Numbered from the stretch's first letter, positions 49,461 through 59,009 are shown. The stretch is DNA of 64,000 bases from Agapetus fuscipes (GCA_951799405.1 OX637362.1:13378493-13442492), one strand, 5' to 3'. Notes: generated by a model from the letters alone, not told the origin. Made by a program: numbers and translations.

Positions 49461-50046
49461 GACACTTTTTACATGATGTAAATGACAGCTGTCAAAATAA
49501 CAACAGAAATTAGCAAGAAAACAACAGGAGTACACAAAAACACGGCAAATAACATCACAGACTTGGTTTCCAACTATGCCAGACACACTCACCTACCGAT
49601 ATTTGGTAGGTAAGAATTACCTTTACCGGTCAAATTATTTTTTATCGGTCAAGATAAATTCGTAACTTTTAACAATATTTTTTTTCTATTCAAGTGATAA
49701 CCAAATAATCAAAGAGCAAGGAAAGTGACAGAGTGTTTTTTTTAGTAAATTAAGGACAAGACACTTTTGGTTTACGCTCACTCCTAGATTGGGTGCAATT
49801 TCGGGTCGTGAGTGTGTCCATCCCCACGAGTGGAATATATTAGGGGGTGTTTATGGAATTAAAACAGATTTTGTGGTATAATGTGACGTGGTAGAGGAGA
49901 ATTAAAATAAACGTCGGAAATATCAAAAGGAAAATACACTTCAAGGGAAATAAAATCACCCGTCTTTCAAATGTGTGTCTAGATTTTGTTATAACTGCTC
50001 TATTTTTAACGAAAATAAAAAATATTTTTTAAACGTAAATTTCATT
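49461..50046. other. Unassigned sequence
   Basis: No feature I can support. Confidence 0.4.
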
Positions 50047-50370
50047 GTCCGGTCGATAGCTCAGTTGGTAGAGTGCTTGCATTCCATGCCGTGAGCCCGG
50101 GTTCGAATCCCACCGAAGGTGTCAGATATTATTTCCCGTTTCGGTCTTTTTTTTCAAACCCCAAAATAAAGGATAACTCAGCCTTCACAAGAAATGAATA
50201 CCAGCCCCCTCGAGAGCTGGGAAACCCCCACTTTAACTAAAGTGGTTGGTGTAGGGCGGGCTCCCTTACCTGTAAAAAAATAGGTTCCACTCGCCACATG
50301 CGAAACCCTTAGGGGATAACGCGGCAAGAAGTTACAATATATGCGTAGCTTAGTTGCGTTTAGTTGTGTT
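50047..50370 (+). mobile_element. SINE-B, full length, canonical head
   Basis: The head GTCCGGTCGATAGCTCAGTT and CGGGTTCGAATCCCACCG is the best preserved in the window. The body and 3' end TGCGTAGCTTAGTTGCG are intact. A small deletion removes CCGGCAAGGTTTA. Confidence 0.9.
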
Positions 50371-50398
50371 GGGCAATTGAATTTCTCCGAGCTTTCCA

Positions 50399-50482
50399 AA
50401 AACACGGGTGACATTGGCAAAGTGAACCATTTTTACAGTATGAGTGGTCAGCTTCAAACCAACCTACATATAAGACAAGAAA
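50399..50482 (-). mobile_element. SINE-A 5' fragment
   Basis: AACACGGGTGACATTGGCAA to AAGACAAGAAAT. Confidence 0.65.
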
Positions 50483-50502
50483 TATCTTTGAATGCTTATA
50501 TC

Positions 50503-50575
50503 AACCAGTCAATAGTCTAGTGGCCTCGTAATCGGAAAGTCGTGGGTTCGATTCCCGCCGGAGCACAAAAAATAT
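50503..50575 (+). mobile_element. SINE-C head only
   Basis: AATAGTCTAGTGGCCTCGTA, GTGGGTTCGATTCCCGCCGG, AGCACAAAAAATATA. It could be mistaken for a tRNA gene, but it continues into SINE-C body sequence and lacks a proper acceptor stem. Confidence 0.75.
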
Positions 50576-50587
50576 ATCTACCTAACC

Positions 50588-50795
50588 ATAATCTATAATC
50601 TATGTTGCAAAAACATATAAACACTTAAAGGTCATATCAAATGCATGCCTACAAACAAACACGAGAAGTTTGCACTAACAAATGCTGAATGTGTACAAAT
50701 GAACGTAAACCCTGCAACTTTTGCCGACCTTCCCTGGAACAGGGGTGACATTTGCAAAGTGAATAATTTTTTACAATATGGGTGGTCAGCCTCAT
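50588..50795 (-). mobile_element. SINE-A, TATAGAT-tail subfamily, 5' end cut
   Basis: ATAATCTATAATCTATGTTG to GGGTGGTCAGCCTCATA. The 5' ~25 bp are replaced by the next SINE. Confidence 0.8.
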
Positions 50796-50796
50796 A

Positions 50797-51291
50797 AAAC
50801 GCAACTAAAATGCAACTAAGCTACACATATAGTGTAACTTCTTGCCTGCGTTATCTCCGAAAAGGGTCGCATGTGGCGCTTCGGGACCTATTTATTTTTG
50901 CAGATAAGGGGGCCGGCCTCACACCAATCCCTTTCAGTTGCAGTGGGGGTTTCTCAGCTCCTGGGGGGGCTGGTTCTCATTTCTTGTGAAGGCTGAGTAA
51001 ACCTTTGAAATCGAACCCTTGCTCTCGTCATGGAATGCAAGCATTCTACCAATTGTGCTATCGACCTTTTTACGAGCTTGATCGTCGTCGCTACAAAGCG
51101 CCAAATCTCAAGCAAGACCCAGTTGCTGTAAGGCTGGATGGACCTTTGGTGACCGGTTTTATGAATTTTTCAACCCAGCGAAGAGCAAATTTGAAAATTT
51201 AAATGGTATATTTTTTGTGCTCCGCCGGGAATCGAACCCACAACCTTCCCATTCAGAGTGCGAAGTGTTACCACTGAACTACGGACCGGTC
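50797..51291 (-). mobile_element. Composite SINE: SINE-C joined to SINE-B, copy 2
   Basis: Minus-strand order as in copy 1: C head (GGTCCGTAGTTCAGTGGTAA), body with one small deletion, junction at GACGACGATCAAGCTCG-TAAAAA-GGTCGATAGC, B with the same internal deletion (GGTTCGATTTCAAAGG in place of the B-box to CCTTGCC stretch), and tail with (GCAACTAAA)n. Confidence 0.9.
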
Positions 51292-51542
51292 TCATACCAA
51301 CCTACAAGTCAATAAGTTACCATTTAATGTAAAAACATCATTAAATGTTCCTATTAGTTCTCCACATAACGATCGCCGACCTTTTGTTACACTTTTTATT
51401 GTGACACTGATTCTCTATTTTATTACGTCCCCCCTCTTCTGTTGCAATCTTAACTGCCATCTCTCTAAATGAGAAGACATAGTAGATTTAATGGAAAGCC
51501 GCAGAATGCTCCTCCACATTATTTATTTATTTAAGAAGAATA

Positions 51543-51562
51543 AACGGCTATATAGCCTTTTA
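51543..51562 (-). promoter_or_regulatory. LINE-2 3'-terminal hairpin
   Basis: Minus strand AAAAGGCTATATAGCCGTTT. GGCTA pairs with TAGCC; followed by ATTCTTCTTAAATAAATAAAT. Compare 20938 and 6081. Confidence 0.55.
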
Positions 51563-51965
51563 CAACATTGCGATAAATATGTAGGTACATAAGTAGGTAC
51601 TGTATCTATAGGTATAAAACTAATATCTTAAAATATAACACAAATAAATGACACATAAATAATATACAAAGATGTAAATATATGATGGTTATAAAGCAAT
51701 AGAACTAACAATTTAAAAATAATAACAATAAACTTTAAAAATAATAATGCAAAAACCATAAACCAGTGTAAGCAATTGTTGTATACAAAAATTGTTGTAA
51801 TAACAACAAATCTTCATTATTTGATCAGGGTTGTCACAAACATAATATACTAAATCAGGTGTAAAATTTGCTAAAATTAATAGAATAAACAAAAGATCAT
51901 TTAAAATTTCAAGGATTTTTTTATAAAAAAATTTCATACAATGCAATACAACATACAATTTACAA

Positions 51966-52090
51966 TGTGTTGTGCAAAGAAAGAAAGAAGATGTGAAACT
52001 AAAGGTACAAAAAAAAATGTGTTGAGATGGCTTGGGCCTGTGGAAAGAATGGATAATGAGAGACCGACAAAATGCGGATACCTACATACT
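51966..52090 (+). mobile_element. RTE fragment in the LINE-2 3' region
   Basis: AAAAATGTGTTGAGATGGCT, AGAATGGATAATGAGAGACC and GACAAAATGCGGATAC code NVLRWLGPVERMDNERPTKC, like the C-terminal part of the 42.97 kb RTE. It probably cut off the last codons of LINE-2 ORF2. Confidence 0.65.
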
Positions 52091-54964
52091 ATTTTTTTTT
52101 TTTTTAAATGTATAGAATCCCGTGGAGAAAATATCAACCTCCAGCTTGTTCGCCTCTCTGGGCAGTCGCTGAAAAGGCGAGTAATACTGGTAGTTCACGG
52201 CACAGTCTGCCACATCAAAAGTATCCACGTTACGCGTGTTCCTTATTGGGACACGGAAATTAATTTTTGATAGGAGTTGGGGCGCGTCGGTCAAGCCATT
52301 AATGAGTTTGTATAGAAAAACCATGTCAGCAGCACTTCTCCGAGCCGAGAGCGGTGCAAGTTTATACGATTCTCGGAGTTGGTTATAATTGATATCCGAG
52401 ATGGGTATTCCGAGTTTGAAGTTGATAAAGCGAAGTAGTTTGTTTTGTACCTTTTCTATACTACGTATATGTACCTGGTAGTGAGGAGACCACAACACGG
52501 AGTTATACTCCAGCAGTGGCCTCACCAAACTTGTAAAAATATAAATAAAGGTGTGCACGTTATAAAATTTTTCACACAGTCGTAAGGAAAATCCTAATGT
52601 TCTGAGTGCCCTATCCACAGTTGCCTTTATGTGTGGTACAAATGTTAATCCCGCGTCCAACAATACTCCCAAATCTTTGATTTGCGCAACCGACATAAGC
52701 TGTGTACCATCAATCGAGTAAGGGTACACCGTGGGATTCTTAATTTTGTGGAAACGCATTACTTGACATTTTTCTATGTTTAAAGTTAAATCATTCTTCA
52801 CACACCAGTCATAAAGCACGTCAATATTTCTTTGTAATATCTCGCAGTCATCAATACAGTTAACCACTCTGTAAATTTTCAAGTCATCAGCAAACATGAC
52901 AAATCTCACCCCGTCAAACCCGCTCAGGAGATCATTGACAAATATATTAAACAAAATGGGTCCGAGATGTGAGCCCTGCGGCACACCGCTCTTCGCCAAA
53001 AAAGGAGATGAAACAACGCCCGACACACAAACCCTAAGTTCCCTTTCAGCAAGATAGCTCGAAAACCACGCAAGGAGTGCACCATCAATACCAAGAGAAA
53101 GAAGCTTTGCCAACAATATTGTATGGGAGACGCGGTCAAACGCCTTGGAGTAGTCTGTATATACACAGTCCGTCTGACTCCTGGTAACAAAAGCATCCAT
53201 GATATCACAATGAAATTCCAAAAGGTTTGTCAAGGTCGATCGGTTTTGCATAAAACCATGCTGTTGGTCCGATATAACGAGTGCTAAGTCACTCTTAATC
53301 TTACTGAGAAGAATACATTCGAACAACTTCGGTATGCAGGATTGTATACATATTGGGCGATAGCTAGTGACATCAGATTTATCTCCCTTTTTGAAAATTG
53401 GAATAATGTTGCTAGATTTCCAAGCTGTTGGAAAAATTCCCGATTCAATAGATTTATTAAATATTTTTTGTAAAATCCAACACATAACATTTGAACAATT
53501 CTTAATAAAAACAGGCGGCAGTTGATCAGGACCTGCAGATTTATTAGTATCCAGCGAATCAATACCACGCTGCACGTCCGACACGGAAAATATCACACGC
53601 GCGATATGAACTCGATCAGTCAGCGGGAGCGCCGGAGTGTTGACACCCATGAGAACGTCCTCGTAGATTGACAGGAAATATTTTCTAAATAAGTCCACTA
53701 CATCACTCACGCTATTGGCAGACCTGTCATTGAAATACATTATTTTCGGGTAATCGCTATGATCGTCTTTTAAAGATTTGGCAAGTTTATACAAATTCAC
53801 GGAGGTTCCTGGTAACTGACTCTCTATGTTTCTATAAAATTCACGTTTTAGCGCTGCTGAAAGCACCTGGCACTCCTTTCTTACCCTACTGAATGCTTCG
53901 TAGTCACTGGGGTCCCCAGTTGCCTTATACTGGGCATGCAATCTTTTTTTCAAACTAATCTTATCAACAAGTTCGCGTGTGAACCATTTGGGGTAGTTCC
54001 CCCATGGTGGCCGTTTGATAGGCACAAAATCGTGAACGGAACTATTTATAACGTTGTAAAATTGTGACACAATTTCATTTACGTCGGTATTTGTATCAAG
54101 GAAAGACCAATCAACCTCATTAAGATGGTTATTTATGACGTCGTAGTCACAAGTTTTGAAGTTTTTTGTAATTCTTTCCGGCAAGGACTCCCTTTCATAA
54201 TTCACAATAAAATCTATCTCTAATGGGGGGTGATGGGCATCAGCCGGCAGGATGATCTCCGCGGCTGTGGAAACATTAAGACCATCAATATCTGTAAATA
54301 TTAAGTCCAGTAATCGGTTTAAACTGTTACGTACCAGATTACACTGAACCAAACCAAGGAACGAGGACATGTTTTTAATTTCGGCGGTACACTCATCATC
54401 TATCACCGCATTGGCCTCACACTCACACCATTTGGCACCCGGCAAATTGTAGTCCCCAGCAACCAAGATTTTAGCGTCTGGATATTTAAAACGGATTCTT
54501 TCCATATCTTTACAATGATTGGAGTAGGATTCAGAGTCTGAACCTGGCGGAATATATACGCAAGCCACAATTAAAATTCCAATCGGGAGAATGATTTTAA
54601 CAAATATTTGCTCCAATGAAGTGTTCAGACATTTTATTATACAGGACCTGAACCTTTTGGCAACGCAGATCATAACACCTCCTCCCCTGGACTTGCCACT
54701 ATCTTTACGATCACGATCTCTCCTATACACACAGTAACGGTCAAAACCAAGCTCTCCGTCACGCACACCTTCATTCAACCAGGTTTCTGTAAAAAACAAT
54801 ATATCATATGAAGTTAAAGATGCACTAATAGATAATTCAGATAGTTTTGTGTTTACTCCACGGACGTTCTGATAGTAGGCAGTTGCGCCGATTCTCCTGG
54901 TAAGTTTTTTCGGAGCTTTACAATCTTTGGAATTGAATCGAAAAATTTCACCGTCAGCTCCTCC
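52082..54964 (-). CDS. LINE-2 ORF2: endonuclease-reverse transcriptase, no ATG
   Basis: Open for about 960 codons from the in-frame TGA at 54965-54967 to 52082, without frameshift or nonsense codon. Endonuclease: ATAYYQNVRGVNTK (54880s), ETWLNEG, GDYNLPGAKW, DAHHPPLEIDF. RT: YRPICIQSCIPKLF, YTDYSKAFDRV, GVPQGSHLGP and FADDLKIYR, all intact. C-terminal: LEYNSVLWSPHYQVH, NKLLRFINFKLGIPISDINY and YSPFQRLPREANK, ending in a lysine-rich stretch from the RTE junction. There is no ATG in this frame before the endonuclease glutamate, so translation must come from ORF1 by -1 frameshift, reinitiation or a non-AUG start. Confidence 0.85.
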   Translation of the reverse strand, partial: GGADGEIFRFNSKDCKAPKKLTRRIGATAYYQNVRGVNTKLSELSISASLTSYDILFFTETWLNEGVRDGELGFDRYCVYRRDRDRKDSGKSRGGGVMICVAKRFRSCIIKCLNTSLEQIFVKIILPIGILIVACVYIPPGSDSESYSNHCKDMERIRFKYPDAKILVAGDYNLPGAKWCECEANAVIDDECTAEIKNMSSFLGLVQCNLVRNSLNRLLDLIFTDIDGLNVSTAAEIILPADAHHPPLEIDFIVNYERESLPERITKNFKTCDYDVINNHLNEVDWSFLDTNTDVNEIVSQFYNVINSSVHDFVPIKRPPWGNYPKWFTRELVDKISLKKRLHAQYKATGDPSDYEAFSRVRKECQVLSAALKREFYRNIESQLPGTSVNLYKLAKSLKDDHSDYPKIMYFNDRSANSVSDVVDLFRKYFLSIYEDVLMGVNTPALPLTDRVHIARVIFSVSDVQRGIDSLDTNKSAGPDQLPPVFIKNCSNVMCWILQKIFNKSIESGIFPTAWKSSNIIPIFKKGDKSDVTSYRPICIQSCIPKLFECILLSKIKSDLALVISDQQHGFMQNRSTLTNLLEFHCDIMDAFVTRSQTDCVYTDYSKAFDRVSHTILLAKLLSLGIDGALLAWFSSYLAERELRVCVSGVVSSPFLAKSGVPQGSHLGPILFNIFVNDLLSGFDGVRFVMFADDLKIYRVVNCIDDCEILQRNIDVLYDWCVKNDLTLNIEKCQVMRFHKIKNPTVYPYSIDGTQLMSVAQIKDLGVLLDAGLTFVPHIKATVDRALRTLGFSLRLCEKFYNVHTFIYIFTSLVRPLLEYNSVLWSPHYQVHIRSIEKVQNKLLRFINFKLGIPISDINYNQLRESYKLAPLSARRSAADMVFLYKLINGLTDAPQLLSKINFRVPIRNTRNVDTFDVADCAVNYQYYSPFQRLPREANKLEVDIFSTGFYTFKKKKNSM

Positions 54965-55599
54965 TCACCAGCCATTCGCCTCTCCTCGACTTCATTCCAT
55001 AGACCCCGTAGATGTTCCCTCTGTGAGAGAGTCAGATCAGCTTTAGCTCGCACACCATTGCCAAGAAGCCTATTATTACGCAGCACATATCTGGCCTCCG
55101 AAGAATCAGCAAAGGAAACTTTAACAGGCCTTATTTTGTCAGCCGCCACTCTTCCAACTCTGGATACCTTGATACAATCCGTTTTGACTTCATCGAACTT
55201 ACTGACGATATTCATGACAGTGTTGCGGTCATCATTCAGTCGCTGCACCTGGGTAGAGGCCGCGCTTTCTGGAATATTCATCAACATTACATTCTTAGAT
55301 TTTTCACGTCGTTCCTCGAGTTCGCTAATCGCATCGAAGATAGAATTATGCTTTGAGTCCTCCGACTCGCCCATTGAAATGGGCTTACTCTTGAATGTCT
55401 GCAATTCCCCTTCCATTTTGCCGGTTAAAACTCCAATCAGGGACATCGTTCTTGCCAGTCCCGCCGTCGTGGGTAGCAATTTAGAAGTCAACTCCTTAAC
55501 TGCCTTCACTGCAGAATTATTGCCATTTATTAGCGCCAGTTGCATGGTATTCAAAAGGTTTGATGCCTCCGTTATTAGTTGAACAACGTTTGATTCCAT
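54853..55599 (-). CDS. LINE-2 ORF1 protein (RNA-binding, L1-like fold)
   Basis: 248 codons, intact. N-terminal helical region (LITEASNLLNTMQLALINGN), then FDAISELEERREKSKNVMLM, NIPES, IRPVKVSFADSSEARYVLRN, LTLSQREHLRGLWNEVEERR and LTVKFFDSIPKIVKL. This aligns block by block with LINE-1 ORF1. Role as an RNA chaperone and RNP protein is inferred from the family. Its last 20 codons overlap ORF2 in the -1 frame and contain CGA AAA AAC TTA. Confidence 0.85.
   Translation of the reverse strand: MESNVVQLITEASNLLNTMQLALINGNNSAVKAVKELTSKLLPTTAGLARTMSLIGVLTGKMEGELQTFKSKPISMGESEDSKHNSIFDAISELEERREKSKNVMLMNIPESAASTQVQRLNDDRNTVMNIVSKFDEVKTDCIKVSRVGRVAADKIRPVKVSFADSSEARYVLRNNRLLGNGVRAKADLTLSQREHLRGLWNEVEERRMAGEEELTVKFFDSIPKIVKLRKNLPGESAQLPTIRTSVE
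54904..54910 (-). promoter_or_regulatory. Putative -1 frameshift slippery heptamer, LINE-2
   Basis: Minus strand CG|A AAA AAC|TTA in ORF1 phase, 48 nt before the ORF1 stop. The -1 frame reads LTRRIGATAYYQNV into the endonuclease without a stop. I saw no strong stem-loop 5-9 nt downstream by eye. Confidence 0.6.
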
Positions 55600-56020
55600 T
55601 GTTAAAAATCGTTGGACAAGAGGAAAAAAAAGAAGTTACTTGTAATTATAATATATATTTTTTTTCTCACGGGTTATTTAAGTTTTATATTATTTAAGTA
55701 TAATATTATTGTTTTATGTCACAGGTACAATTTATTTGATTATTGTGTTTATTTTTATTTATCCCAATTGCAGTGACAGCCCTGCTACAAAGTCTTCAGC
55801 AATAATATAAGCAATTATGTTTATTGGCTGCAATTTATTGGACAGATTTGCAAAAATAGTCCTTATTGATATTACAAGCGATGAAACATTTATTTTTAAT
55901 TTGAAAAAAAAACACATAAGCAGCAGTCAGAGAGAACCGCGAACAATTTGTGATAAAAAATTGAGTTAGCTTTACACTGTAAACACCAATACACTTCACG
56001 CAATTCAGTTATTACAGATA
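55600..56020 (-). promoter_or_regulatory. LINE-2 5' UTR
   Basis: Blocks shared with LINE-1: ATTGCAGTGACAGCCCTG, GACAGATTTGCAAAAATAG, AAAAACACATAAGCAG, GCTTTACACTGTAAACACC. Conservation across diverged families suggests promoter or translation-control function. Confidence 0.55.
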
Positions 56021-56174
56021 TTTATAATTATTTATTAGCAAGCAAAAATTTGGAGTGCACTACTTATGATATCATTCAAGTATCCTATATTATAGAAACA
56101 GGAATGGGAATACCCCACCCCTGCTTTCTGTAAAAACATAATTCATGCATTTTCAGGGATTCAATTAAAGGCAA

Positions 56175-56300
56175 TGTCAGAATCATAATAAAAGGAGAGC
56201 TTGTATGAAAAAGGTTATGACTCTGGATGAAATTAAACAAGTATATAAGGACTGAAAAAAATGGCGGCTGATCTGTAATGTAGACGGCTAAGGCCAAGAA
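56175..56300 (+). mobile_element. RTE LINE 3' end fragment
   Basis: TCAGAATCATAATAAAAGGA to AATGGCGGCTGATCTGTAAT matches the last 35 codons of the 63.4 kb copy, with nonsense changes. Confidence 0.7.
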
Positions 56301-56378
56301 TCAATTTTCATTTTTATAAATGTTATGTAGATTTTTAAGTGTTTGTTTGTTTGTGTAACTGGATGTAATTAATTTCTT

Positions 56379-56640
56379 GTATTCCTTGACTTATAGGTTG
56401 GTAGGTACGAGGCTGACCACCTATACTGTAAAAAATGGTTCACTTTGCCAATGTCACCCCTTAATTTCAGGGAAGTTCGGCAGGAGTTGCAGGGTGTATG
56501 TTAAATTAAGATTCAGGTTTTTATAGTGTAGGTCCACATGCGCCATGTGTGAGCGTGAAATAATGCGTGTCTGCTTGTGAAATTGCATATAATGTGAATC
56601 TCAAATGATACATATCTTTGCAACTTAGATTTAGATTTAG
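56379..56640 (+). mobile_element. SINE-A, full length, TTTAGA tail variant
   Basis: ATTCCTTGACTTATAGGTTG to CTTAGATTTAGATTTAGG. A 4-bp GGTA duplication follows GTTGGTA. Confidence 0.85.
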
Positions 56641-56904
56641 GTAACGACATACCCTGCAGGTTTATTCTCTCTCCGCCCCCGACAGTCTTACTTCCGTTTC
56701 ATTAAACAATGATTTTCGATTAGCGGCCCTTTAATTCAATTCCGTTTCCCAAACAAAGGACTCTCCAAGCAATCACAATATTTCATCCCGAAAATAACAG
56801 TTTTCTTTTGAGAAAATTGATTTTTTTTTTCACCGGATAGCTTCATAAAAAGTTGACACTGAAAATGGAATTTCGTGAATAAAGATAATCTATATACTTA
56901 TAGC

Positions 56905-57112
56905 ACGTGCAGAGGACTCCAGGATCATCAGAACAGTCTTGGATGGTGCCCCCTCAGGTGTTAGACCACTCGGACGTCCCAGAATGCGGTGGGCAGACAA
57001 CGTTGAAGCCGATGCCGAAGTTCTGGGAGTGAGGGGACCATGGAGGGAAGCAGCACAAGACAGAGAGTCCTGGAGGATTGTGGTGCGGGAGGCCCTGAGC
57101 CTTCAAGGCTTA
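56905..57112 (+). pseudogene. LINE C-terminal fragment of another family
   Basis: Encodes EDSRIIRTVLDGAPSGVRPL, GRPRMRWADNVEADAEVLGV and RESWRIVVREALSLQGL, then a stop. GRPR.RW.D.V..D...LGV..W...A.DR..WR is the tail of many arthropod LINE ORF2 proteins. GC-rich relative to its surroundings. 5'-truncated and open. Confidence 0.7.
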
Positions 57113-57156
57113 TGAGCCGAAGAAAGTAAAGTAAAGTATATACTTACTATATTGTA

Positions 57157-57262
57157 AGTTACAACTATATATTAAATGCATTCTAACAAACAGACACGCA
57201 TCAACTTTCCATGAAAAATGGTCGACATTGGCAAAGTGAATCATTTTCTACAGTATTGTTAT
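57157..57262 (-). mobile_element. SINE-A, internally deleted
   Basis: ATTAAATGCATTCTAACAAA, GACACGCATC, then directly GACATTGGCAAAGTGAATCA. Confidence 0.6.
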
Positions 57263-57351
57263 GATTTTACTTGGGCTCTCTTTTAATTAAACTGCAATTA
57301 TTTAAAAGATAAAAAGAAAAACAACTTTGTTTTCGATTACTATGAATATAT

Positions 57352-57400
57352 ATTAATTTCACAACCGGTTTCGCAAGCATCCGTTCGCATCATCAGGTGG
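57352..57400 (-). ncRNA. Hammerhead-like motif with intact CTGATGA and GAAAC boxes
   Basis: Minus strand CTGATGA (57396-57390), T, stem GCGA/TTGC with loop ACGGATGC, GAAAC (57372-57368), CGGTTGTG. One extra base between box 1 and stem II, as at 19.9 kb. No matching GTC plus stem I partner found nearby, so it may be half of a tandem or truncated unit. Confidence 0.5.
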
Positions 57401-57424
57401 TATTAATTTAACCGCTAATAAATC

Positions 57425-57497
57425 GCTCGTTCTTTGCTTTTATTCCTATTGCTCCGAATACTTGCTTTCCCTTTTACACCCTATTCTCAAGTTCAAA
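57425..57497 (-). mobile_element. RTE LINE fragment, left of a SINE-C
   Basis: TCGCTCGTTCTTTGCTTTTA to CACCCTATTCTCAAGTTC matches 43475-43545 of the RTE LINE. Confidence 0.75.
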
Positions 57498-57498
57498 A

Positions 57499-57796
57499 AT
57501 TAAATAAGGCTGATTTATTTGGTGAGCGCTGTTTTTGTGTGTATCACACCTCAAGCGCCCTCTGCGAGCTTGGTCGTCGCTGTAGAAAGCGCCAATTCTC
57601 AAGCAAGACCCAGTTGTTGTAAGGCTGGATGGACCTTTTGATGACCGGTCTTTGGTAAAGGTTCATGAATTTTTCAACCCAGCGAAGAGCAAATTTGAAA
57701 ATATAAATGGTATATTTTTGTGCTCCGCCGGGATTCGAACCCACAACCTTCCAGTTACGAGTCCGAAGTGTTACCACCTGGACTACGGACCGGTCC
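57499..57796 (-). mobile_element. SINE-C with tail 1, full length
   Basis: Cleanest minus copy: GGTGAGCGCTGTTTTTGTGT, CCTCAAGCGCCCTCTGCGAG, GGTGACCGG-type block, AAAATATAAATGGTATATTT, GGGATTCGAACCCACAACC, GGACTACGGACCGGTCC. It sits inside an RTE fragment. Confidence 0.9.
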
Positions 57797-57802
57797 AACA
57801 AT

Positions 57803-57840
57803 TCATCTTTACTTCCCAAGTATCGAAATTCACCTCAACT
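57803..57840 (-). mobile_element. RTE LINE fragment, right of the SINE-C
   Basis: TACTTCCCAAGTATCGAAAT matches about 43578-43610 of the RTE LINE. Confidence 0.55.
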
Positions 57841-58181
57841 TAAAAACAATAGCTCACCCACTTCCACTGACCCTGAAAACTTGAGGATCATATCGTGTAA
57901 GGAAATAAAGGCAAGAAAGCTCAGTTCAAAATGGACGTATAAATCAAAACATTTATATAGTGCTGTAACCGCACTCATCTGGTTTATCGTACTAGAGGAA
58001 AGCTTGAGTATAAACATTTCTCTCTCCAGCACAGCCCTGGGACCAATAACTCCTCGCCATACAACACTCAGCCAGCAAACTGAAAGAAAACAACGCTTTT
58101 CGGGGTAATTCAGTAAGTGATCATTAAGAATGCAGTGGTTTCTTGTGTGCTTACACTCAGGCCCGGTGTTTTCAACCTTAG
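57841..58181. other. Unassigned sequence
   Basis: No feature I can support. Confidence 0.4.
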
Positions 58182-58434
58182 CATCTAATCTAATCTAAGT
58201 TGCAAAGATATGTTACATTGGAGATTCACATTACATGCATTCTCACAACCAGACACGTACAAGTTCGCGCTTGCACATGCCTCATGTGAACCTACAACAT
58301 AAAAACCAAATCTCAAATGGACATACACCCTGCAACTCTTGCCGTCCTTCCCTGAGACAGGGGTGACATTGGCAAAGTGAACCATTTTTACAGCATGGGT
58401 GGTCAGCCGCATACCAACCTATAAGTCAAGGAAC
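58182..58434 (-). mobile_element. SINE-A, full length
   Basis: TCTAATCTAATCTAAGTTGC to AAGTCAAGGAAC. Nearly identical in arrangement to 1.39, 20.53 and 63.58 kb (CATGCCTCATGTGAACCTAC), a young subfamily. Confidence 0.9.
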
Positions 58435-58471
58435 TAGCATAATGACTGAAAAGTCTTATGACTTACGGGTG

Positions 58472-58545
58472 CTTATCTAACCTAATCTTATCTAAGTTGC
58501 AAAGATATGTAACATTGAGGATTCGCATTAAATGCATTTAGCACA
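58472..58545 (-). mobile_element. SINE-A 3' end
   Basis: ATCTTATCTAAGTTGCAAAG to TAAATGCATTTAGCAC. Confidence 0.65.
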
Positions 58546-58552
58546 GTATAAA

Positions 58553-58675
58553 TTTGTACAAATGCATGCAGCATTTGTAAGCGCGAAAATACACGCGTCT
58601 GTTGGTCGGCGTGCACTTAATATGAATCTTAAATGCTAGCATACCTTTGCAATAGATTTTAGATTGTTATACATT
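58553..58675 (+). mobile_element. SINE-A 3' half in opposite orientation
   Basis: AAATGCATGCAGCATTTGTA, GGCGTGCACTTAATATGAAT, CCTTTGCAATAGATTTTAG. Forms an inverted pair with the previous piece. Confidence 0.7.
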
Positions 58676-58699
58676 TTATACAGGTATAGATCAATAAGT

Positions 58700-58940
58700 A
58701 AATCTAATCTAATCTAATCTAAGTTGCAAATATATGTAACATTGGGGATCCACATTATACGCATTTTCACAAGCAAACACGAATAAGTTCACGCTTGTAC
58801 ATGCATGTGAACCTACAACCCAAATCTCAAATGAACATACACCCTGCAACTCTTGCCGACCTTCCGTCAAACAGGGGTGACATTGGCAAATGAACCATTT
58901 TCCAGAGTATGGTTGGTCAGCCACATACCAACCTATAAGC
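58700..58940 (-). mobile_element. SINE-A, full length
   Basis: AATCTAATCTAATCTAATCT to TACCAACCTATAAGCC. Small deletions relative to the 58.18 kb copy. Confidence 0.85.
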
Positions 58941-58960
58941 CACATACCAATCTATTTTAA

Positions 58961-59009
58961 GGTATTTTATTCCAATATTATAAATATTTACAATATTGGA
59001 ATAAAATAC
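58961..59009. repeat. Near-perfect 49-bp palindrome
   Basis: GTATTTTATTCCAATATT, spacer ATAAATATTTAC, AATATTGGAATAAAATAC. Could form a stable hairpin or be the core of a small foldback. Confidence 0.75.

Larger units (their letters stand above)
51519..56020 (-). mobile_element. LINE-2: near full-length CR1/Jockey-group retrotransposon
   Basis: Minus strand: 5' UTR (~56020-55600), ORF1 (55599-54853), ORF2 (frame open 54964-52082), 3' UTR, terminal hairpin (51547-51558), (AAAT)n tail. Same architecture and 5' UTR blocks as LINE-1, but strongly diverged in protein, so a different family. An RTE fragment (about 51966-52090) sits at the ORF2/3' UTR boundary. Confidence 0.85.

Noticed and set aside
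50047..50123. Possible functional tRNA gene (A-box TAGCTCAGTTGG, B-box GGTTCGAATCC)
   Set aside because: The same sequence continues into SINE-B body at this and many other loci, there is no Pol III terminator after it, and the stems do not pair like a mature tRNA.
55058..55582. Forward 174-codon frame opposite LINE-2 ORF1
   Set aside because: Antisense shadow of an intact ORF1 with recognisable family motifs.
58185..58412. A conserved ~70-residue protein (starting MRLTTHAVK) encoded in several SINE-A copies
   Set aside because: The frame differs or breaks between copies (homopolymer length changes), shows no coding-type substitution pattern by eye, and lies in non-coding SINE sequence.
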